A stretch of DNA of 64,000 bases, taken from contig VZRG01001642.1 in the NCBI GenBank assembly GCA_013397435.1, positions 100,361 through 164,360 on the forward strand, read 5' to 3'. Position 1 is the first letter of the stretch, and each line of letters starts with the position of its first letter. Made by a program: the position numbers and the translations under genes. The notes under the pieces are model-generated. The model was not told the DNA's origin. It made no database searches and was given only the letters and a program-made list of their open reading frames with translations. The DNA is from Erythrocercus mccallii (lineage: Eukaryota; Chordata; Aves; Passeriformes; Dicruridae). Below, one piece after another: positions 41,363-53,299 of this stretch.

Positions 41363-41387
41363 AAGGATCTGCGTCCCTGAAATTGCT

Positions 41388-42485
41388 ATGCCAGCTGAAC
41401 TCTCCCGGGCCGTGGGAATGCACGCCATCTCCGACCTCCACTCCTCCCTCCCCCTGCGGCTCCTCAACAAGGGGCCCGAGTACCTCCGCAGGCAGCTGGA
41501 GGCCGGCAAGCCGGGCAGGAAAAGTGCCGTGGAGAGACTGGCCGCCGATAAGGCCAAGTACGTAAAGAGCCAGCAGGTCATCAGCACCAGGCAGGATCCC
41601 GTCATCGCGCTCAGCTCAGCCTCGGAGAGCAGCAGCGAGACCTGTTCCGTGGAGAGCAGAGCAGCGAGCAGGGAGCTGGGCAGACGGACGGGCGCGAAGC
41701 CCCTGGAGCTGGGCAAGGCTTCGGTGAACTCCTGCCGAGCCCCCCTGCAGCACGGCCCCCCCATCGCCAGGCGCAGCACCAAGAGGCAGATGCGGCCGGA
41801 TTCCCTGGTGATCTACCGTCAGAAATGTGAGCTTGGGAGAGGTCAAAGCCAGGACAGCTCACGGGGGAGCTTGGTGAGGAGGATCTTCCATGGGTCCATA
41901 AAGGAGAAGCAGTTGGCTTCCCCTGAATTGCCCAGAGTCATGGAGGAAATCGCAGCCACCGAGAGCAATGAGCCTCTCTCAGCAAAAGATGTTGACCATG
42001 AGCCAAGCGACCATGGAGCGGTGCAGACTATCCCTGAGAGCACTGAAGGGGCAGGGGTGTGTACAGAACAGCATGAGAGACCTTTAAAACCGAGTACACC
42101 TCCCGAGGAGGTCAAGGAGGTGAAGAGGAGAGGTCTCCATCGCTCCCAGTCAGACATCAGCTCTCGCTACTCCAAGTCCTTGGCTGAGTTTGAAACATTT
42201 TTCAAGTACTGTGGCCTGGAGCAGGAGGTCATTGAGGATCTTGGGAGAGAGAACTTCTCCGTGGTGTCTGACAATGTCTCCTTCAAGATTCGCAGCATCA
42301 GTGTGGCAACATCGGAGAGTGAGTTCACGAGGCACAGCGGGGATGAGGGGCTGCTGGAGGACGAACTCACGGAGCAGGTCCCCAGCAGCACCTCTGTGAT
42401 TGAGCGCAACGCTCGGATCATCAAATGGTTGTACACGTGTAAGAAAGCCACGGAGGCCAACAAGGTGATCCAGGAGCTGGCGTGA
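41388..42485 (+). CDS. FAM110C: FAM110C, centrosome-associated protein
   Basis: A 365-residue member of the FAM110 family. Family knowledge: these proteins localise to centrosomes and spindle poles, and FAM110C has been linked to microtubule organisation, cell spreading and AKT1 signalling. The N-terminal family block is visible as LLNKGPEYLRRQ (25-36) and SAVERLAADKAKYVKSQQVI (46-65). A middle motif RPDSLVIYRQK (136-146) is followed by SLVRRIF. The C-terminal block has HRSQSD (251-256), FETFFKYCGLE (268-278) and VIERNARIIKWLY (337-349). LLNKGPEY, the middle motif and WLYTCKK point to paralogue C rather than A, B or D. I recall the human protein as about 321 residues, so this one is somewhat longer. 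The ATG at 41388 is the first in frame, has G at -3 and lies just before the conserved block; Met11 is an alternative start. The frame stays open upstream to 40989 but begins there with GTG, and it is low-complexity Arg/Pro sequence. No disruption is seen. The last six residues depend on splicing (see 42465 and 45715). Confidence 0.93.
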   Translation: MPAELSRAVGMHAISDLHSSLPLRLLNKGPEYLRRQLEAGKPGRKSAVERLAADKAKYVKSQQVISTRQDPVIALSSASESSSETCSVESRAASRELGRRTGAKPLELGKASVNSCRAPLQHGPPIARRSTKRQMRPDSLVIYRQKCELGRGQSQDSSRGSLVRRIFHGSIKEKQLASPELPRVMEEIAATESNEPLSAKDVDHEPSDHGAVQTIPESTEGAGVCTEQHERPLKPSTPPEEVKEVKRRGLHRSQSDISSRYSKSLAEFETFFKYCGLEQEVIEDLGRENFSVVSDNVSFKIRSISVATSESEFTRHSGDEGLLEDELTEQVPSSTSVIERNARIIKWLYTCKKATEANKVIQELA

Positions 42486-44485
42486 TGGCTTCGTTCAGCA
42501 TGCGTTGGAGCCTGCTGAGCTCAAGGTGTGTGCTAAGCCTCTCCCTGGCAATTTGTGTTTCTCTTTCTTTTCCAGAGAGCAGTTGACTTCTCATGGTTTA
42601 TATTAGTCTTTTCAGGAAGGGCTGAAGGAAAATGTATTTTGTTTACCACATGTTCCAAATATGACTTTTTTGCAAAGCAGAAATCTGTGTTACTACAAAA
42701 ACCAAAATACAAACAAGTAAATGTTTGCAGCTTGCCAGGTTTAGATCTGACCCCCCACAGGAAATTAAAGAGTCTGTTAAAGATGCCTGCACCGTGCAGA
42801 TTCCTGCTTTGCAAATATCTTATTTCTTCTAATTTCGGCTATATTAAATGCAAGGAAAAAACCTTAGAAAAGTATTCAATCTTTAGTTACAGTTATTTGG
42901 ATAACAGACTGAACAGTCTACTACTAATTAAGAGTACACTGTATTTATACTGTTCTGTTGAAACTATTACTCATCAGGGGTGCACTGTATTTATACTACA
43001 CTGCTACAGTTTTTCCCTCTTTACTTTCCTTCACTCTTCTTTCCCTTACACATAGGCACCCCCAAGTATCAGGAAAGCAAAACTGAATCAGTGCCCTGCT
43101 AGCAATCATTTCCTACATGGCTTTCTGTTGAGACCATAAAAGCTTGTTCCAGGTGACCTCAGCATACCCCAGAGTTTGGGTTTTCCTCTGTAGTGAGTTT
43201 TGCTGTGTGGTTTGGTGCTGGTAGTTAGGAGTGCCTTGTGCAGTTTGTTAGAGAGGTACTCCACTGTTTTGGGCTAAAGATAATTAACACAAAAGTGTGG
43301 ATCTAGGCTTAGAAAACAATTACTTCACAAACAGAAGCAGAACAAATTTAGCTCTGGTAAAAGCCAGTGTCCTGGGTTTAATAAAAGCGATGTTTATTTT
43401 GCGTATGATTGCCTGAAAAAATACTATATAGAGCCTCTGGTGGTGATAATCTATGAGATAACAGTTTTTCTCCTTCCAGTACATAAAGCCCCTGGGATAA
43501 CTACCACAGCTTACTGTGAGGTTATTTAAAAATTGCATGAGTAGGTCTTGATATGAAGGTTTACATGTATATTTTCTGATAGTTTGTACTTGGTGCGTGA
43601 GAAGAAGATCATTTGGTGTAGATACAGCTTCTTGATGGAGCATGTGATGAATGTGGAGAATTGTAGTGCTTGAGCCTCATTCCTATGTGGATGTGAGGCT
43701 GTCACTTAAATTCCTTTAATCCATATAAGGCAAAAATCCATTTACTTGAAACTGGTTTTAATGATGTGGAATTCGGTTCCCCATTAGAATTTTTCTGAAA
43801 AGTCTATTTTCTTCCTGCAAGAGGAGGAAGACAGGGAGAGAGCCATTTTACAAAAAACTTTTCAAGGCCGTGCTGATAAGAATGTTCTCAGGTATCAGGC
43901 TGACAACTTAAAAGAAGTGTTGTTATGTAAAAAATCCTTTCTCAAATAATATTAGAGAGAAGAAAGGGCTCTCCTGAACTAATAATTTTTCCTTGCTTAT
44001 CCTTCTGTGATAAAAGGCCAGGAGATACAGAAAACGAAATGAGGAAGGTGGTGGTTTTGTGAAGCTCCTTTCAGGTGCCAGCCTTGCTAAACAAGAGGCA
44101 GATTGCTGCAAGCATGAACCACGCAAGAAAAGCAACCAAAGGAAAGCCTGTGTGCTCCTAAATGCCCCTGATGGGGATAGGGTCCAGGTCATCACCACAC
44201 AGTTGGCTCCAGAGGGAGCAGCATGTTCTTTCCCCATTCATTTGCAGGGTACTAAGCATGTCCAGTGCTGTAGCTGAGGCAGGAGATGCTGGTGAGCACA
44301 CTGGGGACCATGCAGTTTGTAGAGGAGTTGCTGCACCAGGGCAAAGGCAAGGGCAGGAGGGTGGGAAGTACCAGGAGCTGAACCAGTGTAACCTCACTTG
44401 GGCTTGGTTAATGGATTTTTATTTTTACCATGTAGGATAAAATGGTAGTACACAGCCTAACAAAGTGGTAAAAATATCTCCATGA

Positions 44486-44491
44486 AATAAA
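44486..44491 (+). terminator. Candidate poly(A) signal
   Basis: AATAAA in the context CATGAAATAAACAGC. It would serve an unspliced FAM110C transcript, but there is no strong GT-rich element directly downstream, so it is less attractive than 45299. Confidence 0.3.
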
Positions 44492-45294
44492 CAGCAAGAT
44501 TCAAGTGATCCTATGTTCATTCTGCCATAACTTTAATACCTAGAATAATGGAGCACTTTACTCTGGTAGCGATTTCCTTTGGCATCAAAATTTTTGACAG
44601 CCTAGGAAAGACTAATTCAAAGGGTCCTTATTTATAAACCTAATTTTAAGAGTACTTGGGCTGTCTCTCCACTGTTTAATCTCAGCTGTTGGGTAGTTTC
44701 TAAAAACTGAGAACATACTTATCATTTAGGCCACAGAAGTGGGAAGTTCTGAAAGGTCAGCTAAAAATACCTGTATACATCACCCAGAGTAAAGGACAAA
44801 GGTCATCAGGAGTTAAATTTAAGTTAAATATTGCATTTACTGGACAGAATTTAGGGAGAGAGTTGTTATCATCACGTGATTGCAAGATGAGTCATATAGT
44901 TCTGGTCTAAATTTTCATTCATTTCTAAACTTTCTCTGACAATACAGCATCAAGTCAGATATCTATATGTTTTCACAATATCCAAGTATTTGGCTCTGTT
45001 TAGTTTGCTTATTAAAGGGCAGTGGACTGCTGTTCTCTGCTGGGGAGCAGTGTACTTTTCCTGGTGTTCCCAGGCACATCCTTAGAAGTTTGTGGTTTTC
45101 TACAGAGGCTTGAAAATTGTTGCATCTTCTTTGGACAATGAGACAGAAACCTCATTTCTGAAATCCCAACATTCGTTATGTATAAAACACCTTTCAAGAA
45201 CTGCAGAGCTTTTATGGGCCAGTGATCATTCCATTCATATTTTATGTTCTCTGTTTAATTTTTCATGAGCTCTCTGGGACCTGGTGGAACACCA

Positions 45295-45304
45295 TGTAAA
45301 TAAA
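45295..45304 (+). terminator. Candidate poly(A) signal with overlapping Pumilio-type site
   Basis: TGTAAATA (45295-45302, a Pumilio recognition-type octamer) overlaps AATAAA (45299-45304), followed within 40 bases by GGTTCTTTGGCATG. It would end an unspliced FAM110C mRNA with a 3' UTR of about 2.8 kb. Confidence 0.45.
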
Positions 45305-45714
45305 AGAGCTGCTTGAAGGATCAGGTTCTTTGGCATGTTTCATCAGAGAGATGACTGCAGAGTGTGGGTTGTGAGCTCCAGAAAACTGAGGTCCTTGGCA
45401 AGATGGTCATTGCAGTTTCTTGGTAGAAAGCTGCCTGGGTTCACCTCTGCAGTTCAGTTCCTCTGTCAGTTCTGCTTGATTCTAGGAAGAGGGTTCACTC
45501 TACATCCTCCTTCCTGAGCTGAATCAAGATTATTCAGCCTTGAGTTTCTCATCATTCTTAAATGGGTGGGCATTATTCAAGTAGAAATCTCCAGGGAAGG
45601 TAATTTACTATGTTGGCAGTAGCCATAGGCAGCTGAATACAAGCTTTAGAGTATCACCTTATGCTTGTCTTATGTGATAAATAACAAATGACACTCTTTT
45701 TCTTCTTTCTTCAG

Positions 45715-48700
45715 AATTGTTGACTTGGAAGCTGAACAAAACCAGACACAGGAAGAAACTGTTCCCTCATCTGGCTTATGTGTACTTTGTCCAAGTTTAG
45801 TATTTTGTTATTGCTTCCTACCTTCTCCTCCATCCCCTGGAAGCCTCACTTTTGTCAAGCCAGAGGGTGTCCAGGACTGCAGTGGAAAGTGGAGATTGTT
45901 AACTGTGCCCCAGCAAGACAGCAGGAAACAAAAGCCCCTGGAAAAGCAAAGTGTAGCAGCAGCTGCCATCCACAGTAATATTCAACATCAGCTCACTGCC
46001 TCAGGATGTCATTCCAGGTGGTGGCAGAAGGTCTATTTTGTGCACCCATCTCTTTCCAGCAATGAATTTGTCAACAGGGATGGGGGGAGAAAGAGGAAAT
46101 GAAGTGGCAATGATCTCTCAGTCAGGTGTTCCCCTGCAGACAGACTCTGCCTGGAGGTTCAAAGGCTCTATCTTACCAGGGCTGTTTGATCAAAGCTCAT
46201 CCTGACATCATTCACCATCATTTACTTGGCTGGTGAGGACTAACTGTGGCAGCCTTATTTCAGATATTTGGCAAAAGTTGTAAGCTAAATCCCTGCCAAA
46301 CCTCGCTTTGTCTGAGAGCATGCAAGCCAAATTGGTGTACCTTGTATTCATACAGTTTGCTCTTGCCAGTTTGTCACACAGCTTGCTCAGCCTTTGGAAA
46401 AGAATAGCACCAAATACTTCAGGAACATGGTTCCAAGAAACAGGTTATGAGGGAGGTTTTGCATTATTTCTGCCTTGCAGAACGGTACAATTTGTTTGCC
46501 ATGTGTGCCTAACACTGACACAGCAAACATTGCAAGGTTTGGCAGTCGTGGTGTAACACCTTTAGTTTTAGGCAGTGAGTGAGCAGGCTTTTACGGAACA
46601 GCATTAGGGAACTATGCCAGGCTATGTAAAGCCACACTTCCTAATGTGGGTCTGCAGTAGGACTGTGCAAGGTGGCATCACTATGCAGCAAGGTAAGAAA
46701 GCATGTTAGGTCACAGCCAGGCCAGGGAATGTCCTGATGACACCCAGTGTAGATAGCATCTTACTCAATATCATCAGTAAAATGCTTCATTTGGGCTGCC
46801 TGAGCTAAACACGTTTTAAAACGTGATACTTGGATCATTAGTATAGTGAATGAGGCCTCTGCAGTAACTCACGGAATTTACTGGCTATGCCTCAAACACC
46901 ACAATCTGTCATTGCTTGCTGGAAAATCAAAGCATTTCTATGTGGACATTTCAAACCACAAAACAATGCAAAAAAAAAAAAAAAGCCACTTTCCCTTTCA
47001 TTTGCAGTGATACTCATCTGTGAAAGCTGCCTGACTGGCATAATGTTGACTTCAGCTGTTGGTCCTGCAGAGGTTAAAAGCTTACTTTGTATTACCACAG
47101 TTATGGAAGAGTTGCCTTTGAAGAGCTCCTTGAGATCAGCTAAATATCATTGGAGTTGCACTTCCGTGGGTTTTAAATGTGTTTGTCAGTCCAGGATGGT
47201 TAGTTCTCAATTACAGCACCAGTTTGGAAATGCAATGTCTTCTGTTTCTAGTATAAGTACTAAGGCATACATGTCTGAAGTTCTTAAGATAACTAGATAA
47301 CTAGATTATTCTGGTAAAATAATTGTTGAACCCACTTTTCAACTGGAAGAAAACTAGTGTGTGTGAGCTCTTTCAAACTTAGAGAGAAGGTAGTATATGT
47401 GGCTATTTTCTTACAAGGAAACCTCTCTATATATTTGTTACATTATTATAAAAGGATGAATCAGAAAACTTCAAGATGCTACTAATATGTTAAGATTTAT
47501 ACACTGGAGGTGCAGATTTTTCAGGATCACAGTCTAGGCTTTTTAGTCATAATATGATGTATCTGTTCTCTTCATGCTCCTAGCAAGATGCTATACCACA
47601 TATACATTTGTATATCAGAGCTAAGGAATGTTTTTCTTTGAAAACATGGATGACTGTAGACAGCTCAGAGTGCAGGAAAAATCTTTTGAGTTGCAATCCA
47701 GTGCCCTGCCACAGGAGAAGAGAATTAATTTGTTTTGTTTCCAAGGAAATTTTTTGTTTCATTTTCAAATTTGTATTTGTTCTTTCTCTTTCAATTGAGC
47801 AGCTTTCAAAAGTTAAGATGAAAGATGTACTTCATGAGTTTTCAATATTAGGAAGGAATATGTTTAATTTGCTTGAAAACACTGAACATCAGCCCTTCTG
47901 AAAATCAATGAGGGTTTTATGGGATTAGTGAAATCAGAACTGGACCCATTCTGAGTACTTTTTTAATCCCTCTTTTTGCCTTTGTGGATAGTTCAGTAGG
48001 GCTCAGGTGACTTTCCACACTAATGTGGCAAAATTTCTCTGGCTTTGTTCAAACTCAGTAGGAATCCCAAGCATTCCCATTTATTTCAGAGGTGATGTGG
48101 AGCTGTCTAAGATCTTTGCCTGATAAGCTATAGATTCCCTTTATTTAATAATACCTTCTGGGGAAGCTAATAATTTACATTTCCTATATGTCAGAACAAA
48201 AATAGATTACACTCTTTCCCCACACATTTTGGGAATGGGTAATTCAGTGCTTTTTCCAAATGATGAGAGCTCTGGTGTTCATTTCACTCCTGTTACTGTT
48301 ACATGTAAAGGGTTTTCCTTTCTTCTGCTGGGTCTTTCAGTCATATCCTTCAAAACAAGAAGAGCTTGCTAATGTTAGCCACTACTTACCTTTTTCTCAA
48401 AAAAAAAATCATTTTTTGTTTGTTTTGGGTTTTTTTACTGTTTAATTATAAGAGATATCCTTTGAGACAGGTGGAATTTTCCAGCTTTGGTGTTAAATTG
48501 TGGGAAGTTTTAGCAACGGAATTGGTTTTCCAATTGTCTGGGGAGCCTAAAACTGTGACTGATGACAAAGGTTAGTCATAAATTGAATTATTTTGTTTGA
48601 CTAGAACTAAACAAAATAGTCAAATGGGGTGCAAGTGTGCAGAACAAATTGCTGTTTATACCCAAGTGTTCGTGGTTCTCCAGTGCTGTGACAAGGGGCA

Positions 48701-49110
48701 ATGTTCACAGTTGTGGCATAACAGGAGAAAGGTACAAAGTCTGGGGTTTATGGCCTGGAATATGGAGATAAGACTGAAATCTTTGCAATATATTGTAAAT
48801 ATTACTGTATAGAAATCTATAAGAAATACAGATTTTTTTCTATATGTATATTACTTTTCTAAGGGATGTAAGTCTACATGTTTTATGAAATCGGCCAAGC
48901 ATTACATCGGTGGGGATTAAGCAGAAACTTTGTTTCAGAGCAGGCTGTCCTGCCATTGCCTCCTGTGAAGTTTCTTCCATCTGCATTTGAATCCTTTGAA
49001 ATGGAGTACTGGTCACATATGATATGGATGTTTCACCATTGTTATGCTTGTATTCCTGTGAAAAAAACCTGCTATTGAATGCATACAAATAAAACCACCA
49101 TTCTGAGAGG
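45715..49110 (+). other. FAM110C: Putative terminal exon / 3' UTR of FAM110C
   Basis: It begins directly after the strong acceptor TTCTTTCTTCAG. If joined in phase 0 to Lys359, translation adds AAT TGT TGA, so the protein would end ...NKNC and the stop would be at 45721-45723. The rest would be 3' UTR, running about 3.4 kb to the first canonical AATAAA (49088). It has no recognisable interspersed repeat and scattered short frames (125-137 aa) without domains. A TGTAAATA Pumilio-type site is at 48794-48801. The evidence is motif-based and transcript support is needed. Confidence 0.45.
49088..49093 (+). terminator. Candidate poly(A) signal ending the FAM110C 3' UTR
   Basis: AATAAA is the first canonical hexamer downstream of the acceptor at 45714. 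It is followed within about 45 bases by a T-rich stretch (TAATTTTTTTTTTTAAG) that could act as the downstream element. A further AATAAA lies at 49332-49337. Confidence 0.45.
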
Positions 49111-52100
49111 TAATTTTTTTTTTTAAGTATACTTTTATTTTGCTTTCTCCATAAAGTGCTATTATTTTAAATCTGGAATCCCATTAGGGAGTTAATTTCT
49201 CTGTGAGGCTGATACTTGACTGAACATCTGAAAGTGCAATGCATCCCTGAGCCATGCCCGGACCCCTGGCTGAGAGCTTAGGCATGGAATCTCACAAGGA
49301 GGTGGCACAATAACTAGTAGCTCTCAATATCAATAAATTTGAATTATGTGAGGCTAAGGATGTTCTACAACATTCTAATATTTTTTTTATTTAAGAATAT
49401 GGCTGGAAAGATAGAGTTTATTTCTGAAGGGTACTATTTTTTTCCAAAATTAGTATTATATTTGGTCTTGCTCACTGTCAAAAGCTACTATGTGCTACAG
49501 GCAATACCACATTCATCTCTGCCAGTGTCCATAGTGGGGGGGAGTTTGAAGTTCTGCTTAGAAAATATATTATCTCTAGAATCTTATGAACTGTTATTCG
49601 ACTGTTCTTCCCATAGAAAGAATTCAGTATATTATGCTAAATCTCTATTTATTTTGTGAAGAAAGCAGCAGAGATAATGGTTGCATACAGTGAGCTTTTA
49701 CCAAAAACCAGTGCACTCCAGTTTCATAGTTGTCATTTTGGTATGGTCTAATCTGCTCAGACTCAAGTGTTTCACTGCCAGCATTTGAAGGCAACTTGAG
49801 GTAGAGGTAAATGGTGCTTGCTGTTCAGATTGGGATCTCCCGCAAAAACCCAAGAGCAGCTTTATTACCACTGACATGTAACCTTCGTCTCACAAATCAT
49901 GGATGACCTATGTCAGTGTAAGGTATGAAGCAAGTCTGGAAAGGGTCAAATACAGAGGTCAATCTCCCATAGCAAGCTTTTGCTCGTCTTGCTGCCTTAG
50001 AGAGGACAGAGCCATCATAGTCTGAGAATGACCTTGGGCTACAGCCCAGCTTAGCATTTAGGAACGTTGCTCTTAAGTAATTTTTCAGAAAGCACCTTTA
50101 TCCCATATTTTGTGAAGTCCAGTGGATTTCTTCCAGAGGTAAGATTTGGCAAGCTCCTGCTCTTAGACTGTCTGGTGCAAGCAACCTTTAAAAGTTCAGA
50201 GCTTACCCATCCACTGCTTTGCTTCTAATTCGTCTCTGAGTGGTAAATAGGTGTTGGAAAGAAACCAGAAAAAAGTTTTCGTGTGTATTGTAGATGTTAA
50301 AGCATTCTAAACACACTACTGCAAAAGTACTTAGTATCTTCAAGAGCTTTTGCCAAAGATCAGCCTGTGTTAACAGCAGGCAAATAAGCTAATACAGGAT
50401 TTGGCTTCACTCTGCAAAGAGATGCCTTCAAATTTTGAGGATGTTTTGTGATTGGGCCGTATTTATCCTGGCTTTATCCCATGGTACTGAAGGAGTCTAT
50501 GTTAATTCACTTAAGTATAATGTAGAGAGAGGTGATAGATGCCCCATCTTTGGAAATAAAATGGGCTTAGAAAGGACTACTCAGCTCATTTGCAGGCAGT
50601 GATGTAACAGCAGCCTGGCAAGGTCTCCAAGGTGTTGAGAATTTTGGTTAATTACACTTGCCAGTAAAATATGTGATATAGCAGAAAAACAAACTATCAT
50701 AGAAAAAAAACCTCTCCAGATCAAAGCCTGGATCCATCTCCAGGAATCAATCTAGTTTCTGAAAGAACAGGAAATCCTGTAAAATTAACTTGCACATTTG
50801 TACTGGACTTGTGATTGTGTGGGTTTGAAAGTTTGCCTCAATCATCAAGAGCTCAACAGGAGCACCAATTTTTATGTTTTTTTCATAGGCAGTAGCAGGA
50901 ACCAGAGGGTAGCGATCATCAACACAAAACCACGTGATTATTGGTCAGTTATTGATCAGCATTAGAGCCCTGAACCAGCAAGCACTCTACAAAGGTAGAG
51001 TCACACACAAAGAGGCAGGCACAGCTGAGCACATGAAGGGGAGTGCTGCTCCTATTCCTTCCTTTTAGCCCAACCTCTTCTTGCATCACTGTTTTTCTCT
51101 TTGGTGACCAGGAAGTCTTAACCACTTCCGCAGTTATTCATCAGTCTGGGTTGCTCATCTTACACCCTCTCTGACAATCCCTTTCCGTGTTTACGTTTCC
51201 AATGAACTCATTCATGTGCCAGTCATTACACATACCACTGTTCTATTATCCTCATTTTTGTAATCTTTTTTTTTTTCTGAATAATGCTTTCAGTTAGGTT
51301 TTACACACTTCTGCTCAATCTTTCTGTTTCTGCCCTAAGGAAACAACTAATCATGCAAAAAGTCAAGAAATTAATGTGTTGTGTAGTTAAGCAGAAGCTT
51401 ACAAGATCAGAGACCAACTCTCTAGTCTTTTTTTATCCATATAGCTCTTCCTGCATAGTTTAGCATGTATTTTTTCGTTGTTTTCTTCTTTGATACCCGT
51501 TTGTAACATCATCTTTGGCTTGGTTTATGTCTTCTAGAAGTTAAGTTTTTCAAACCTGTGGTGACATTTCATCCTCAAAGAGCTCTGAGCACAGCTACTG
51601 CAAAATCAAATCCCAAATCACAAGTCTTTTCATGGTGTAATATAGTTTAAATCTTCTAGGAAATTTGGTGGGGCCAAATAAGAACATTAGAACAGTGAAA
51701 GCCAATTGGGCAAGCTTTGCAGTAGCAGGACTGGAAAAGAAAAGCTGAAGCAGTTCTGTGAGGAACTCAGGACAGCAAGGTATCCCTTGAGCTTGTTGGA
51801 AAGATGCAGTTTGCCAACCATTTCTTGGGAACATGTCTTCACTCAGCGTTTATTTCTTGCACAAAAGTAAATTAAAGAACTTTATCACATGCAAAAGTCA
51901 ACCAATGTCAAACAGAGATGTAGTCTATTGGGCTCACCTGCTAACACAAGTGACTCTTCAGGCATCTATTGGGTTTAAGAAGAGCATCTGCAGAGCTGCC
52001 TCCATCTGCTCTGACAATGAGAATAGGATTCCATCATAAAAAAAGATTAAATTCCTTAATGTCAATTACTATAAAGAGGCTGAAAATTGTGTAACTTCTG

Positions 52101-52327
52101 AGAACAGGCCTTCAATGTAACATTCCAAAACAGATTAATTGTCTGGAACCTCCAATTTCCCTAAATTTTAATTTTTTTTAGATTGTATCATCTTATTGCC
52201 CTACAGTTGGTAGAAAGTCCATCTTATTCCTGCAGAGTTTGAGATATTCATAGGTCATCTTATATTGCTCTAAAGCAATTGCAGAAACAAAGTGATAGGA
52301 TGGCAAGAGGACTTCTCTGCACACCAA
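49111..52327. other. Intergenic DNA downstream of FAM110C
   Basis: No gene recognised. A further AATAAA at 49332 could extend the gene. At 50931-50944 an E-box CACGTG sits close to an inverted CCAAT (ATTGG), a possible distal regulatory site seen only as motifs. Otherwise it is AT-rich and unremarkable. Confidence 0.6.
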
Positions 52328-52460
52328 TCATAGAACCATAGAATATGCTGAGTTGGAAGGGACCCACAAGGATCATCAAATTCAACTCCTGGCCCTGCAC
52401 AGTACAATCCCAAGAATCACACCCTGTGCCTGAGAGTCTTATCATGCGCTGTCCAAGAGG
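52328..52460 (-). mobile_element. CR1 LINE 3' fragment
   Basis: The plus strand reads ATCATAGAACCATAGAATATGC, then GAGTTGGAAGGGACCCACAAGG and CTCCTGGCCCTGCACAG, then AAGAATCACACCCTGTGCCTGAGAG: the reverse complement of the 3' end of a CR1 of the kind whose tail is shared with the SINE at 31691. The copy is 5'-truncated after about 130 bases. Its right boundary is approximate, because similarity becomes weak after 52440. Confidence 0.9.
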
Positions 52461-53299
52461 ATGATTTTCTTCGTGGCCACTTTGTCTAAAATCCCCATTT
52501 ATCTATGCTTGATCTCAAACTGTGGCAAATAAATTCTCCTATTCTTTGAATATTTACGACATAAATATTTACATATTTACAACAGTGTGGTTTCTAATAT
52601 GTTAGCATCGTGCTTTACCTGAGGACTGAGACCAATATTAACAACAGTCCTCATGTAAATTTTTTGTACAAAAGCAGGAGTACATAAAAAATCTTAAGTT
52701 TGCCAATTACATCACACTACATCGGGTAATCTTTAAGATTTTTTATGGTAAAAATGAATATGATGCAATAAAAAATCATGCCCTGCAAAATGCAGGGAAA
52801 CAAGGAAAACTGATTTGGAGGAATTTTAGCTCCCGAAGTTATATTCTTTGATGTATTTTTGTCTTTCTTCAGAGTACCCTAAGAAAGGCATTTACAGCCT
52901 ATATATTGGTTCAGCAGAGATGGCAAGAGCTAGGAAGGTTGCAGTAAATTGTAAAAGAGATGTTTCATCACAGAATAGAACTTAGATTCTGCCTGCAATT
53001 GGGAGGCGCAAGAAACTTGTTTTAATTAGAAGTATGGATTTAAATCAATTTGTATTACTTTAACTGTAAAATAAAATTGATTCAAAAGTGTTACAAATGT
53101 CCATGTGCTCGATTGTCCTTCAGCAGTCCTCCCTCTGCTTAGTTTGAACCATCTTGCCACAGGGCTCAGCTGAACAGAAACAGCTGAAAAGATCTGAAGC
53201 TCTGGAACCCTCATTTAGCTGAGATGTGGCCATGGAATGAGATGTGGCTATCAAATGCTGTGGAGCTAGTTACTCTCTACCAGCTGCAAATCCAGCCTC

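Larger units (their letters stand above)
40550..41900. promoter_or_regulatory. CpG island of the FAM110C promoter and 5' exon
   Basis: Dense CpG and GC-rich sequence rises abruptly from the AT-rich background at about 40550 and fades inside the coding region. The core at about 40780-41290 includes runs such as GGCGGGCGGGCGGG. This is the usual promoter type for a broadly expressed vertebrate gene. No TATA box was seen at a sensible distance from the ATG. Long frames in this island on both strands (for example 286 aa on the minus strand, 40922-41782) reflect the scarcity of AT-rich stop codons, not genes. Confidence 0.85.
42465..45714 (+). other. FAM110C: Possible 3' intron of FAM110C (phase 0) or retained 3' UTR
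   Basis: AAG|GTGATC after Lys359 (42464) is a fair 5' splice site in phase 0. A second candidate, AAG|GTGTGT, lies after the stop codon (exon end 42525). At the other end, a long pyrimidine tract followed by TTCTTTCTTCAG closes at 45714 with a branch-like ATAAC about 30 bases before it. The interval is 3250 bases and holds no interspersed repeat. If unspliced, 42486 to about 45320 would be 3' UTR, with poly(A) signals at 44486 and 45299. I recall that mammalian FAM110C also has a short terminal coding exon after an intron of similar size, but cannot check this here. Confidence 0.5.

Noticed and set aside
40922..41782. 286-aa minus-strand frame antisense to FAM110C
   Set aside because: It is a by-product of the CpG island, where stop codons are rare. 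It covers the promoter and the conserved coding sequence in antisense, contains a poly-Lys run from the T tract, and shows no domain.
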